DNA of 45,145 nt, taken from contig JABINZ010000278.1 in assembly GCA_018698135.1 (NCBI GenBank), forward strand, positions 1 to 45,145. The letters run 5' to 3'. Source of the DNA: Bacteroidota bacterium. Its GTDB lineage: Bacteria; Bacteroidota; Bacteroidia; CAILMK01; JAAYUY01. This document shows positions 10,540-20,568 of this stretch, piece by piece (positions within the stretch are counted from its first letter, which is position 1; each line of letters opens with the position of its first letter). Under the pieces are notes generated by a model, which saw only the letters and a list, made by a program, of their open reading frames with translations, was not told where the DNA came from and did not search any database. The translations under genes were made by a program, and so were the position numbers.

Positions 10540-11982
10540 TTAACCCACACTATTTTCTAATGTAATTGCTAGTAATTTTTGAGCTTCAACTGCAAACTCC
10601 ATTGGAAGCTTATTTAAAACCTCCTTGGCATAACCATTAACAATAAGTCCTATGGCATTTTCAGTATCTATTCCTCGCTGATTGCAATAGAATAATTGAT
10701 CTTCGGCAATTTTTGAAGTTGTTGCCTCATGCTCAACAATTGCTGTTTTATTTTCAACTTCTATGTAAGGAAAAGTATGAGCGCCACATTTGTCACCCAT
10801 TAATAATGAGTCACATTGTGTAAAATTCCGTGCATTGGTGGCATTTTTCATAACTTTCACCAAACCACGATAACTGTTTTCACTAAAACCAGCTGAAATA
10901 CCTTTTGAAATGATTTTGCTCTTGGTATTTTTTCCAATATGTATCATTTTTGATCCGGTGTCTGCTTGCTGGTGATTATTGGTTACTGCAACCGAATAAA
11001 ACTCACCTGAACTGTTTTCACCTAACAATATTACACTTGGATATTTCCAGGTAATGGCAGAACCAGTTTCAACCTGTGTCCATGAAATCTTAGAATTTGC
11101 ACCACGGCATATACCTCGTTTGGTAACAAAATTGTAAATGCCCCCTTTTCCATTTTTATCGCCCGGATACCAGTTTTGAACGGTTGAGTATTTGACATCA
11201 GCATCCTTCATCGCAACAATTTCAACAATGGCTGCATGCAATTGATTTTCATCACGCATAGGTGCTGTGCATCCTTCGAGGTAGCTGACATAACTTCCCT
11301 CATCGGCAACAATTAAGGTCCTTTCAAACTGCCCTGTTTCTGCTGCATTAATCCTGAAATAGGTTGACAATTCCATCGGGCATCGCACACCCTTGGGAAT
11401 GTAAACAAACGAACCATCACTAAATACAGCGGAATTTAAAGCACCATAATAGTTGTCAGTAAAAGGTACTACAGAACCAAGATATTGTTTAACCAATTCA
11501 GGATGCTCTTTAATAGCTTCAGAAATCGGACAGAAAATTATTCCCAGCTCTCCAAGTTTTTCTTTAAAGGTTGTGATCACTGAACTGCTATCCATAACGA
11601 TATCAACAGCAACACCAGCTAAGCGTTTTTGCTCTTCAAGAGGGATACCTAATTTCTTAAAGGTATCCAGCAATTCAGGGTCAACTTCATCAATGCTATT
11701 CAGGTTCTTTTTCTTTGAAGTAGCATAATAACTGATGGATTGAAAATCAATAGGAGGATAATGCAAATGCGCCCATTTGGGTTCTTTCATTTCCTGCCAT
11801 TTCTTAAAAGCCTTGAGTCTGAATTCAAGCATAAATTCAGGTTCCTCATTCTTGGCAGAAATCATTCGAACAACATCTTCATTCAATCCTTTTGGAGCAA
11901 TTTCTTGTTCCACATCGGTTGTAAAACCATATTTATATTTTTCTTCAGTTACTGAAGTCAATAACTTTTCGCTTTCGTCCAT
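10540..11982 (-). CDS. sufB: Fe-S cluster assembly protein SufB
   Basis: 480 residues, full length for SufB. Family landmarks are [71 protein letters not shown], and the C-terminal [19 protein letters not shown] and [10 protein letters not shown]. SufB is the scaffold subunit on which the nascent cluster forms with SufC and SufD. First gene of sufBCD. The ATG at 11982 is preceded by TAATTTTG and, a little further upstream, a perfect short inverted repeat (11995-12010) that could be an operator. Confidence 0.97.
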   Translation of the reverse strand: MDESEKLLTSVTEEKYKYGFTTDVEQEIAPKGLNEDVVRMISAKNEEPEFMLEFRLKAFKKWQEMKEPKWAHLHYPPIDFQSISYYATSKKKNLNSIDEVDPELLDTFKKLGIPLEEQKRLAGVAVDIVMDSSSVITTFKEKLGELGIIFCPISEAIKEHPELVKQYLGSVVPFTDNYYGALNSAVFSDGSFVYIPKGVRCPMELSTYFRINAAETGQFERTLIVADEGSYVSYLEGCTAPMRDENQLHAAIVEIVAMKDADVKYSTVQNWYPGDKNGKGGIYNFVTKRGICRGANSKISWTQVETGSAITWKYPSVILLGENSSGEFYSVAVTNNHQQADTGSKMIHIGKNTKSKIISKGISAGFSENSYRGLVKVMKNATNARNFTQCDSLLMGDKCGAHTFPYIEVENKTAIVEHEATTSKIAEDQLFYCNQRGIDTENAIGLIVNGYAKEVLNKLPMEFAVEAQKLLAITLENSVG

Positions 11983-11994
11983 TTTGCAAAATTA

Positions 11995-12010
11995 TTCAGG
12001 ATAGCCTGAA
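11995..12010. promoter_or_regulatory. Inverted repeat upstream of sufB, possible operator
   Basis: TTCAGG-ATAG-CCTGAA, a perfect 6+4+6 inverted repeat whose edge lies 12 nt upstream of the sufB ATG on the minus strand. suf operons are commonly controlled by iron, redox or Fe-S sensing regulators. The palindrome is seen directly; its role is inferred, and no regulator gene lies next to the operon. Confidence 0.35.
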
Positions 12011-12153
12011 ATATTAATAAAAACGCCTTTTTTGGAGGTTTTTCCTTGCTTCAAAATCCAAGCCAATTTAGACTTATTCTAACTTATTCTGAAATCAGCT
12101 GACTAATTTTAAAATCGACAAAAATTTTGGCAGAAAAACTTGATCTTTGGCAG

Positions 12154-13062
12154 ATGAAGTGGATCGCTAAAGCAGTTGTGCAGAAGGCAATTTCTTTTTT
12201 ACCTTTTAAGCATCATGTCAACTACCTGTTTCAAAAGCATATTACCAAAGGTGTGTTATTAACAGATTCTTATTTTAATGCCAAATTTGAGCATTTTAAA
12301 TCTCATATAAAGTACTTTCAAAAATATAGCAAGCAATCTTTCCCTGAGACAGTACTTGAGTTAGGAACAGGTTGGTACCCAATTATTCCGCTGTCCTTTT
12401 TTCTATTGGGATCAAAAGTAATTTATACGGTGGATATATCCAGCTTGCTCAAACCAGAGCATTTGTTGGCAACCATAAAAATGTTTCTGGCTTATATAGA
12501 TAAGAATCCCACTAATGAGTTTGATAAAAATAGAATTCAAGTTTTGGAGGATATTGTTAGTAAAGAACAACTTCACAGTCTGGACGAATTACTTTCGTTG
12601 TTACACATTACTTATGAGGTAAGAGATGCAAGTGATTTACCGATGAAGGATAATGCAATAGATTTTATTGTCTCAAATAATACTTTTGAGCACATACATG
12701 AGCAGGCACTTGTAGGCATATTGTCCGAGTTTAATCGCATAAAGAAGAAGGATGGCTTGATGAGCCATTTTATTGATATGTCGGATCACTTTGCACATTT
12801 TGATTCGAAAATCACCATTTTTAACTTCCTGAAGTTCTCGGGTTTTTCATGGAAATTAATCGACAATTCTGTTCAACCACAGAATCGATTAAGAATTGTA
12901 GAATTTCGTAAAATGTATGCTGATTTGGAAATAGAAATCATTCTTGAAGAAAACAATGTTGGCCGTGAGTCGGATATTGAAAGTATTACCTTATCCAAAA
13001 AATACCAGACAATGGATCAATCAGATGTATTGGTTTCGCATTCCTATCTGATTTCAAAATAA
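12154..13062 (+). CDS. Class I SAM-dependent methyltransferase
   Basis: About 302 residues from ATG 12154; the frame also opens at TTG 12127, which would add nine residues. The SAM-binding glycine motif is VLELGTGWYPIIP (motif I), followed by VIYTVDIS with the acidic ribose-binding residue, then DASDLPMKDNAIDFIVSNNTFEHI (motifs III/IV). This is a methyltransferase type-11-like Rossmann fold with an N-terminal extension containing basic LPFKHHVNYLF. The substrate is not evident. It is a single gene, divergent from sufB and convergent with the glycoside hydrolase, only 8 nt apart at their ends. Confidence 0.8.
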   Translation: MKWIAKAVVQKAISFLPFKHHVNYLFQKHITKGVLLTDSYFNAKFEHFKSHIKYFQKYSKQSFPETVLELGTGWYPIIPLSFFLLGSKVIYTVDISSLLKPEHLLATIKMFLAYIDKNPTNEFDKNRIQVLEDIVSKEQLHSLDELLSLLHITYEVRDASDLPMKDNAIDFIVSNNTFEHIHEQALVGILSEFNRIKKKDGLMSHFIDMSDHFAHFDSKITIFNFLKFSGFSWKLIDNSVQPQNRLRIVEFRKMYADLEIEIILEENNVGRESDIESITLSKKYQTMDQSDVLVSHSYLISK

Positions 13063-13070
13063 AAGCTAAA

Positions 13071-16000
13071 TTATTCGATAACAATTATTTTTTGCATAGC
13101 TGATTTTTTACCCTCAACCCTTAATATGCAAAAATAAGTGCCCGGAATTTTTAAATCTTGTTGGCTTATTTGAGTGAAATTAATTTGGGCATCTAAAACC
13201 TCAGTGTAAACCAATGAACCAATGGAATTATATACGGCAATACTGGAATTAACATTCTCAGGTATTTTATAGAATATATTAAACCCATTGTATGTAGGAT
13301 TTGGATAAACTTCAAATTCAGGCTTAACAGCAGCAGGAAAAGGTCCATCAAATGCACAGTACCGATAACTTCTTGTTTCACTAAGCCAGCCTTTGAACCC
13401 TAATTGAAAATTTGTGTCTGTTTTTTCGTTTTCATTAGGAAACCTATTGACAATTGCATTCTTATTTAAATCAAATACCAAAATCGCATTTTTATCTGCT
13501 GCTTGTGCGTTTAAAAGTATCATCAAATCATAGGGTTCCTCAGTTAAATAATAAGATTGATTCATAACTTCTCCAAAAAGCATTCTATCATTTCCACTGA
13601 GGAAGTTTGAAAAAACTGGCTGATCAATGTTTAACGTTTTTATTTTTTGTCCATCAGTCAAATCCATAATATAAATACTACCGTAATTATCAGGCTCTGC
13701 ATCGAAATTGACAAGAACTAATTCTTTTTTTTTGAGAGGCCCTATCTCCAATTTTCCATCAATATCGGCAAGAAATATCCGATCGCATTTGCCAAGCCAA
13801 GGTTCTAAGTTTGGATTACTGAAGTCATTAGAATTTTTTTTCAGCAATGTAGTTTCAGTATGTATGTCGAATACACATAAAATGTCGGATGCTTTATGGT
13901 TTGGATTAAAAAATACAATTTCTTCCCCAGCAACAGCATTTACATTTCCCATTAAAACTGTTGTATTTTGGTTTGAAAAAAACGTGTTGACGTCTAAAAC
14001 CTGATTTGAAATTGTTTTAACAACAGAAGTATTCTTCTGAGATAAATCAAGAACAGCAATAACAGGATTATTCGAATTTCCATCGGTATTAATTAGGATC
14101 AGTTCATTCTTATCATCTCCATCATAATCCGCAATAAAAACAAGATCAGTCTCGTCAAAGAAATGATACATTGAACTTGGTAATTGTTTGAAATAAATCT
14201 GGGATTTAACGTGATCATCAATTAGATCGATAGCAATAATTGCAATTTCGTTTGACTTTTTTGATGTATTAATAATAACCAATTCTTCAATAATATTTGC
14301 ATCAATATCACCCATAAACACTTTTGTGTATTCAAGTGATAGCTTGTTATTTATATTTGGATTTTCAATTGATGAAGTTCTAAATGTTTTTAAAACGGGG
14401 CCATTATTGTCATTTGGATTAATAACAATTGCTTGAGCAAATAGAGGTTGTTTTCGATTATCCAGTGATCTATCGACAAGGACAATTTCATCTCCTTGAT
14501 TAGAAAGCGAAACATTAGCTGTAAAAAACAAATCATGATCATCCAAAAAACGATCGAATTTATTTGCTTTATGATTTATCCAATTATTCGTTTTGCCTGA
14601 AACACTAAGGTCATCAATTCGAAACGCACCCGATTGATTATTGCATTTGTTAAAGCATAGAAGTTGCTGGTTGTCGCTATCCAAATAATTAATCAGGCTT
14701 ACTTTATCTTTTTCTGAACATTCACCATCACCATATCCTAAGTAGTATATTTTAAAAGCTATTTCCTGATCAAATGAAAGGTTTGGGATAAGTATGCACT
14801 CATTTTTGTATTTGTTTTTTGAACTTTTTTGTGATTTAATTTTAATAGAATTAATTTTTTCTCCTGAATTGCAATGGTAAAAATGGATATCATAAAGGCC
14901 TGCAGATTTAACTGGAATTTCCAGATTTAAACTTTTCACTGCAGATGGCCTAAACAAAGGGTCTAATGTTTTGAGATAGGGTCGATGATATTGATGCAGA
15001 TTATTCCACCGATATTGGCTATTCAGTATATATCCATATAATTCTGTTTTTCCAATCAAGCTATAGCAAATTACTTGTTTTTCATCAGCATAATAGGGTT
15101 CAAATTGCTGATTTAATAAATCGATATCTTTCATAAAGGTTCTTATTCCTTTATAATGATGATACAAGTCTTTGGCATCGATATAACCAGCCCAATCCCA
15201 TACTGCTGAACACATGAATGAACCTGAAAATGCAGATGACCATAATGCGTGCTGAAGCTGAAAACCATGTGGATCGTAATAGAAATCTCTAAACCACGGG
15301 TAAAAGCCAAATTCTTCAGCATAGGTGGGTTTGTTTGTTTTTATGAATTCTTTTGTCAAACTCGAAGATGCTTCTGGAAGGGAATTAGGTTGATAATCGC
15401 CTGTAGGATTTTGCAAATGTTCTGGATCTCCCCAATAATAACGATGATAGGTCGAGTAGTCGATTGAATTAAATGCCAATATTTCACCAGCATATCCATT
15501 GGTTAAATGCTCAGTATGAAGTGGCAGGTCACAAAAATCAAAAGTAATAAGGTGTTTATTGATATCAATTGATTTCATGTAGGAAGAAATATCCTGAGAC
15601 CAGCTTTTAATATTTGATCTTACTTCTATTGCGAAATCAGATGTGTCCTTCCATGGGAAGGAACTAAACTCAGTGATATTAGTATTCCCTGAGAAAATTT
15701 GTTCGATTTCATTGTATAATTCAAAGGAAAGAATATTGGAAGCGTATCCCCATCTGGCCATGATATATCGTAGCCTTCTTTTAAAATAGTTTCGGGCTTG
15801 ATTATTAGCTGTAACAGGAGCGAAAAAATCCAATGGGTGATTACATTGCCCATTCACCATGTTGAATTTTCGATTGTAAGGATTCAATCCCCAATATCCA
15901 CTTAAACTGGTGGGCTGCAATAACACAAGCTCTAAATAAATGATGCTATTAGCATTAGTTGTTGAATCTTTATGCCCGTTATAACAATGCTCAATGATCC

Positions 16001-16907
16001 AATCCAGTTGCCAGGCATCTTCTAAAAACTGGGTATAATCTCCTAAATATTTTAATTGGTTAAAATCTCTCTGCTCAAGACTAAGTGCCCAATATGAATC
16101 AGTATAAACACGGATGAAATTTCCATTTCCTTTATTTCGTAAGTCATCAATGTATTGTTTGTATTCACAAGTTCCTCCAAAATAGGGATGTATGCCATTT
16201 TTAAAAGTAGATCCTCCAGAATTGAAGTAAAAAGCCATATTCTGACCTACTCCAAAAAATGGGTATCCATTATCAAACTGTAAATACAACCCATGTTTAT
16301 TGTTGCCCGGATCAGTTGCCTGATAAAAATTACTAGTTCTGACAAATCCAGGATTTGATGAATTTGTGCATTTAAACCTGAAATCTGATTGAGACAAGGA
16401 GTCGGTTCCTAATTTATCTTTACAATAAACAATAAAAGTCCAGTCTCCTATTTCAGTTGGAGCAAACCTGATTTTCCATGAAAAGCCTTTTGATTTTAAA
16501 ACTTCGGCAACTATGGATCGCTGAATTGATAATTCTGAAATTATTTCAGGATCATTTGAAATTAAAGTACTGATGGTTTGCAATGACTTAGAACCATCCG
16601 GCTTAAAGAGTAATGTTTTGTCCAAGCAAGTAGCATCATAGTCTTCGTAATAGAAACCATCAACTCTATATGTTTTGTTTGATGGAGAAATAAAAGTTGC
16701 GAAGAGATTGATGTCCTCATAATCAAAAGGATTTGTAAACTGGGCTGATAAGTCAATGCTTAATTCAATTTTTTCGTAAAGACCCACCAATTTATTCCCC
16801 AGACTATCAGTTTCTAAATTTATATGACAGTCATTAATAGATGGATTCTGGCAGAAAATCGATGAAGTTATCAGGTAAAAAAAGCAAAAGAGTACTATAG
16901 TTCTCAT
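13071..16907 (-). CDS. Secreted glycoside-hydrolase-like protein: DUF5060, TIM barrel, propeller-like repeats, T9SS tail
   Basis: 1278 residues. The signal peptide ends SIFCQ|NPS. Residues ~25-180 resemble DUF5060 (RFAPTEIGDWTF...), the N-terminal beta domain found on some GH-A clan enzymes. Residues ~185-620 look like a cellulase-type TIM barrel: FELYNEIEQ has the Asn-Glu pair of a clan A acid/base (Glu400) and YAEEFGFYPW the probable nucleophile (Glu531/532). Residues ~780-1190 contain repeated FG-GAP/VCBS-like acidic motifs such as IADYDGDDKNELILI and LADIDGKLEIG, suggesting a calcium-binding propeller. The last ~75 residues are a T9SS sorting domain (VYPNPTYNGFNIF... ending KIIVIE). Likely a cell-surface or released polysaccharide hydrolase; the substrate is unknown. 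A consensus-like promoter lies just upstream. Not in an operon. Confidence 0.85.
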   Translation of the reverse strand: MRTIVLFCFFYLITSSIFCQNPSINDCHINLETDSLGNKLVGLYEKIELSIDLSAQFTNPFDYEDINLFATFISPSNKTYRVDGFYYEDYDATCLDKTLLFKPDGSKSLQTISTLISNDPEIISELSIQRSIVAEVLKSKGFSWKIRFAPTEIGDWTFIVYCKDKLGTDSLSQSDFRFKCTNSSNPGFVRTSNFYQATDPGNNKHGLYLQFDNGYPFFGVGQNMAFYFNSGGSTFKNGIHPYFGGTCEYKQYIDDLRNKGNGNFIRVYTDSYWALSLEQRDFNQLKYLGDYTQFLEDAWQLDWIIEHCYNGHKDSTTNANSIIYLELVLLQPTSLSGYWGLNPYNRKFNMVNGQCNHPLDFFAPVTANNQARNYFKRRLRYIMARWGYASNILSFELYNEIEQIFSGNTNITEFSSFPWKDTSDFAIEVRSNIKSWSQDISSYMKSIDINKHLITFDFCDLPLHTEHLTNGYAGEILAFNSIDYSTYHRYYWGDPEHLQNPTGDYQPNSLPEASSSLTKEFIKTNKPTYAEEFGFYPWFRDFYYDPHGFQLQHALWSSAFSGSFMCSAVWDWAGYIDAKDLYHHYKGIRTFMKDIDLLNQQFEPYYADEKQVICYSLIGKTELYGYILNSQYRWNNLHQYHRPYLKTLDPLFRPSAVKSLNLEIPVKSAGLYDIHFYHCNSGEKINSIKIKSQKSSKNKYKNECILIPNLSFDQEIAFKIYYLGYGDGECSEKDKVSLINYLDSDNQQLLCFNKCNNQSGAFRIDDLSVSGKTNNWINHKANKFDRFLDDHDLFFTANVSLSNQGDEIVLVDRSLDNRKQPLFAQAIVINPNDNNGPVLKTFRTSSIENPNINNKLSLEYTKVFMGDIDANIIEELVIINTSKKSNEIAIIAIDLIDDHVKSQIYFKQLPSSMYHFFDETDLVFIADYDGDDKNELILINTDGNSNNPVIAVLDLSQKNTSVVKTISNQVLDVNTFFSNQNTTVLMGNVNAVAGEEIVFFNPNHKASDILCVFDIHTETTLLKKNSNDFSNPNLEPWLGKCDRIFLADIDGKLEIGPLKKKELVLVNFDAEPDNYGSIYIMDLTDGQKIKTLNIDQPVFSNFLSGNDRMLFGEVMNQSYYLTEEPYDLMILLNAQAADKNAILVFDLNKNAIVNRFPNENEKTDTNFQLGFKGWLSETRSYRYCAFDGPFPAAVKPEFEVYPNPTYNGFNIFYKIPENVNSSIAVYNSIGSLVYTEVLDAQINFTQISQQDLKIPGTYFCILRVEGKKSAMQKIIVIE

Positions 16908-16925
16908 CTAAAAATTATTCTTTAC

Positions 16926-16956
16926 CAAATATACATTAAACCTAAAACGTATACAA
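16926..16956 (-). promoter_or_regulatory. Bacteroidota-type promoter for the glycoside-hydrolase gene
   Basis: On the minus strand TTG (16956-16954) is followed by 20 nt and TATATTTG (16933-16926). This matches the Bacteroidota -33/-7 pattern (TTG, ~19-20 nt, TAnnTTTG). Transcription would start about 7 nt downstream, leaving a short leader before the ATG at 16907. Confidence 0.5.
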
Positions 16957-17034
16957 TTCTGGTCTATCCATTTGTTTATGAAATGTATTCATAATTCTTA
17001 TCTTCGTGGCTCATTGTAATATCTTTCAACACCT

Positions 17035-17859
17035 ATGATTAAAAGATTATTTCTCATTTTTATACTTGTTAACCTGCTTATAAATCTGGTTTTATTTTCT
17101 TGTAAAAGAGATAAGCAATCAGAGGAAAAAGAGAAAACCCAGACACCTAGCACTACGCCCAAATTTCAACAATTAAAACTTAAATTAATTCGCGAAATAC
17201 CTCATGCGGGAGATAAAAGATATACTCAGGGATTTGAGTTTTATAACGGCATATTATACGAAAGTACCGGCTTGGATAATCAATCATCTTTGAAGAAAAT
17301 TGATCCAGCCACTGGTGAGCTATTGTTATCAAAGGATTTAAATAACTTTTTTGCAGAAGGAATTACCATTTATAATGGCTACATCACTTTAATTTCATAC
17401 AGAGCGGGAAAAGCCTTTAGCTATCATCCTGAAGATTTATCTGAAAAAGGAATCGCTTTTGATTACGATACTGAAGGATGGGGATTAGCAAATAATGGTT
17501 CACAATACATCATGAGTGATGGTAGCGATAAAATATATTTTAGAAATCCATTTAGCTTTAAAGTTGAACGGACAATTAATGTAAAATATAAGGGACGACC
17601 AGTTCATTATGTAAATGAACTTGAATATGTGGATGGAAAAATTTATGCAAACATTTATGGGACAAAAAATATTCTGGTGATAAATGAAAATACAGGCAAA
17701 GTTGAAGCGGAAATTGATGCCTCCTCCATTCTGTGTTCGCATTTATCAGGAGCAAATCCAGAGGCTGTATTGAATGGCATTGCTTACAATCCTGAATCAA
17801 AAACCTTTTTTATTACGGGTAAAGAATGTCCTAATATTTACGAAGTAGTATTTGAGTAG
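17035..17859 (+). CDS. Glutaminyl-peptide cyclotransferase, lipoprotein
   Basis: 274 residues. The N-terminal signal ends in a lipobox, VLFSC, so it should be a lipid-anchored envelope protein. The body matches the beta-propeller glutaminyl cyclase family: YTQGFEFYNGILYESTG, FAEGITIYN, GWGLANNGSQYIMSDG, NELEYVDGKIYANIYGT, and LNGIAYNPESKTFFITGK. These enzymes convert N-terminal Gln of exported proteins to pyroglutamate. Most secreted proteins in this window expose Gln right after the predicted signal cleavage site, consistent with that job. The gene for a family-2 glycosyltransferase follows 8 nt downstream. Confidence 0.92.
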   Translation: MIKRLFLIFILVNLLINLVLFSCKRDKQSEEKEKTQTPSTTPKFQQLKLKLIREIPHAGDKRYTQGFEFYNGILYESTGLDNQSSLKKIDPATGELLLSKDLNNFFAEGITIYNGYITLISYRAGKAFSYHPEDLSEKGIAFDYDTEGWGLANNGSQYIMSDGSDKIYFRNPFSFKVERTINVKYKGRPVHYVNELEYVDGKIYANIYGTKNILVINENTGKVEAEIDASSILCSHLSGANPEAVLNGIAYNPESKTFFITGKECPNIYEVVFE

Positions 17860-17867
17860 TCAATTCT

Positions 17868-18587
17868 ATGAAAACATTATCGATCATAATTCCAGCTTAT
17901 AATGAGGAGAATACAATTCTGCTTATACTCAAAAAAATTAATGATGTCGAATTTCGATATGCCATTAATCAGGAAATAATTATCGTTGATGATTGTTCAA
18001 CGGACAAGACAGCAGAGATTGCAAATCAATATATTGCAGAAAACACAAGTTCGTTGATAGCTTATTTTAAACAGGATTTTAATCAAGGTAAAGGTGCAGC
18101 CATTCATCGTGGAATTAAGGAGGCTAAGGGCGATTACATTCTGGTGCAAGATGCCGATTTAGAATACGATCCAAGAGAATACAATGATTTGTTGAAACCC
18201 ATGATTGAAGCCAATGCAGATGTGGTTTATGGTTCACGTTTTATGGGAGGAAATCCACACAGGATTTTGTTTTTCTGGCATTCCATTGGCAATAAGTTCC
18301 TGACATTTATTTCCAATATGTTTACCAATCTGAATCTTACAGATATGGAAACATGTTATAAAATGTTCAAAGCAGAACATGTAAAATCTATTCAACTTAA
18401 AGAAAAACGATTTGGGTTTGAACCAGAAGTAACTGCAAAAATTTCGAGGATACCCAATATTCGAATTTATGAAATTGGAATTTCTTATTATGGAAGAACC
18501 TATGAGGAAGGTAAGAAAATTAGTGCAAAAGATGGCTTCAGGGCTCTTTATTGCATTCTTAAATACAATATTTGGTCAAGGAAATAA
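17868..18587 (+). CDS. Family 2 glycosyltransferase (dolichol-phosphate-mannosyltransferase-like)
   Basis: 239 residues, soluble. A GT-A fold is shown by IIIPAYNEENTI at the N-terminus, IIVDDCSTDKT, FNQGKGAAIHRGI and VQDADLEYDPREY, in which DAD is the metal/nucleotide-sugar motif. It lacks the C-terminal membrane segments of the longer bacterial homologues, so it resembles short DPM1-like enzymes that transfer a sugar from a nucleotide to a polyprenyl phosphate. Probably co-transcribed with the upstream glutaminyl cyclase gene (8 nt gap). The acceptor is not identifiable. Confidence 0.88.
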   Translation: MKTLSIIIPAYNEENTILLILKKINDVEFRYAINQEIIIVDDCSTDKTAEIANQYIAENTSSLIAYFKQDFNQGKGAAIHRGIKEAKGDYILVQDADLEYDPREYNDLLKPMIEANADVVYGSRFMGGNPHRILFFWHSIGNKFLTFISNMFTNLNLTDMETCYKMFKAEHVKSIQLKEKRFGFEPEVTAKISRIPNIRIYEIGISYYGRTYEEGKKISAKDGFRALYCILKYNIWSRK

Positions 18588-18796
18588 TAGAAATACCTAA
18601 TAGCAAAAATCAATTTCCAAATAATAATCATTGATCAAAAGTCAAATGACAATTAGCCGCAATTTTCTATTATGAGTGCATACGAAATCAGCTCTGAGAA
18701 GTTTGGATTTTCGACATTTGAAATGGGAACTTGTTTGCTGTTTGTAATTGTAGGATTTGAGATATAAGCAAAAAACTTTCAACGTATATTTGATAA

Positions 18797-19552
18797 ATGA
18801 AACAACGCTATTTCCTTAAAATATCATTTAACGGCAGCAATTATCATGGTTGGCAATTTCAACCTAAGCAAATAAGTGTTCAGCAAGTAATAAATGAACA
18901 CATTAGTTTAATGCTTCGTGAAACGGTTACCAGCGTTGGATGTGGCAGAACAGATTCAGGTGTTCATGCAAAAAACTACATGCTGCATTTTAATACGACT
19001 AAAGTAGTCGATGCAGACTTTGGCTGGAAGTTGAACAATTTTCTTCCGAATGATATTGCTATTCAGGAGGTCTATTTTAATCCGGATAAAATTCATGCTC
19101 GCTGGGATGCTGGTTTTCGGGAGTATGAATATATTATTAGTAAAATTAAAGATCCTTTTCATATCAAACTGGTAGCAAATACCTTCGACAAGTTTGATAT
19201 GGATCCTATGAACGAAGCTTGTAAAATACTAATGGAATATGATGATTTTGAATCGTTTAGCAAAGGGCATAATAGTCATCAGCATTATAAATGCAACTTA
19301 ATGCATGCATTTTGGACTGAATCAAAAGATGCATTTCACTTTTCAATAAAGTCCAATCGATTTGTAAGATCAATGGTACGAATGATCGTAGGGACCATGG
19401 TTGATGTTGGAAGAGGCAGAACAAGTTTGAGTGACTTCAGAAATATTATTGAGGCAAAAGATCGGGCAAAAGCAGGTCGGGTTATGCCTGCGCATGGTTT
19501 GTATTTTATGGGAGCAGGTTTCCCCATGGACAAATTAATTAAAGTTAGCTAA
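18797..19552 (+). CDS. truA: tRNA pseudouridine(38-40) synthase TruA
   Basis: 251 residues. The N-terminus (FLKISFNGSNYHGWQFQP) and GCGRTDSGVHA, with the catalytic Asp, are diagnostic of TruA. SNRFVRSMVRMIVGTMVDVGRG is the second RNA-binding/active-site block. It isomerises uridines 38-40 of the tRNA anticodon arm. Length is normal. The 209 nt upstream hold no convincing gene; TATATTTG at 18785-18792 resembles a -7 box but is only 4 nt from the ATG. Confidence 0.96.
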   Translation: MKQRYFLKISFNGSNYHGWQFQPKQISVQQVINEHISLMLRETVTSVGCGRTDSGVHAKNYMLHFNTTKVVDADFGWKLNNFLPNDIAIQEVYFNPDKIHARWDAGFREYEYIISKIKDPFHIKLVANTFDKFDMDPMNEACKILMEYDDFESFSKGHNSHQHYKCNLMHAFWTESKDAFHFSIKSNRFVRSMVRMIVGTMVDVGRGRTSLSDFRNIIEAKDRAKAGRVMPAHGLYFMGAGFPMDKLIKVS

Positions 19553-19602
19553 GTAAATATTCAAATATCAAAATATTGTGCTGATAAGCACAAGAATAGT
19601 GC

Positions 19603-19632
19603 TTGGCTTCTGCTGTTGTTTTTATATTTTTG
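19603..19632 (+). promoter_or_regulatory. Bacteroidota-type promoter for sucD
   Basis: TTG at 19603-19605, a 19-nt spacer, then TATTTTTG at 19625-19632: a good match to the Bacteroidota -33/-7 pattern. The start site would lie near 19640, giving a leader of about 30 nt before the ATG at 19671. Confidence 0.5.
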
Positions 19633-19670
19633 CAGTCTTGTAATTTCAATCAAACCAATAATTTTGAAAC

Positions 19671-20543
19671 ATGAGTGTATTAGTTAATAAAGATTCTAAA
19701 GTTCTTGTACAAGGATTTACTGGTGGAGAAGGTACATTCCACGCAACCCAAATGATTGAATACGGAACCAATGTTGTAGGTGGAGTAACTCCTGGCAAGG
19801 GGGGAAGCACTCATCTTGATCGTCCTGTTTTTAATACAGTAAAAGATGGTGTTGACACATGTGGAGCAAATGTTTCCGTTATTTTTGTTCCGGCTTCATT
19901 TGCTGCTGATGCAATTATGGAAGCTGCTGATGCCGGCATAAAGGTTATAGTGGCTATTACAGAAGGAATTCCAACGAAAGATATGATAACCGTCCGCGAG
20001 TATTTAAATGGTAAAGATGTGGTGTTGGTCGGTCCTAACTGCCCCGGAATAATTACTCCCGGAGAAGCAAAAGTGGGTATTATGCCTGGCTTCATTCACA
20101 AAAAGGGCAACGTAGGTATTATTTCCAGATCGGGTACATTGACCTATGAAGCAGTTAATCAGGTTAGTCGCGAAGGATTAGGCCAGTCGACATGTATTGG
20201 CATCGGAGGAGATCCAATTATTGGAACTACTACAAAAGAAGCAGTTCAAATGCTCATGGAAGACGAACAGACAGAAGGAATAATCATGATAGGCGAAATT
20301 GGCGGTACCATGGAAGCCGATGCTGCTTATTGGATTAAGGAAAACGGAACCAAACCTGTAGTTGGTTTTATTGCTGGTCAAACCGCACCGAAAGGAAGAC
20401 GCATGGGACATGCTGGTGCAATTATTGGAGGAAAAGACGATACAGCTGCTGCAAAGATGAAAATCATGCAAGAATGTGGGATTCATGTAGTCGAATCTCC
20501 AGCTGATATTGGCCGCAAGATGGCGGCAGTACTTAAAAAGTAA
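19671..20543 (+). CDS. sucD: Succinate-CoA ligase, ADP-forming, alpha subunit
   Basis: 290 residues, full length. The CoA-binding Rossmann N-terminus is [20 protein letters not shown]. It has [30 protein letters not shown], and the phosphohistidine loop [11 protein letters not shown]. It makes succinyl-CoA/succinate plus ATP in the TCA cycle together with the beta subunit (sucC), which is not adjacent here. The next gene, a GNAT-like protein, begins 25 nt after its stop and may be co-transcribed. Confidence 0.96.
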   Translation: MSVLVNKDSKVLVQGFTGGEGTFHATQMIEYGTNVVGGVTPGKGGSTHLDRPVFNTVKDGVDTCGANVSVIFVPASFAADAIMEAADAGIKVIVAITEGIPTKDMITVREYLNGKDVVLVGPNCPGIITPGEAKVGIMPGFIHKKGNVGIISRSGTLTYEAVNQVSREGLGQSTCIGIGGDPIIGTTTKEAVQMLMEDEQTEGIIMIGEIGGTMEADAAYWIKENGTKPVVGFIAGQTAPKGRRMGHAGAIIGGKDDTAAAKMKIMQECGIHVVESPADIGRKMAAVLKK

Positions 20544-20568
20544 ATAATCAAAAAAGCAAATATCCTTT

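Noticed and set aside
18672-18767. 31-codon ORF between the glycosyltransferase gene and truA
   Set aside because: No ribosome-binding context, family resemblance or conservation evidence; could be a gene remnant but cannot be supported.
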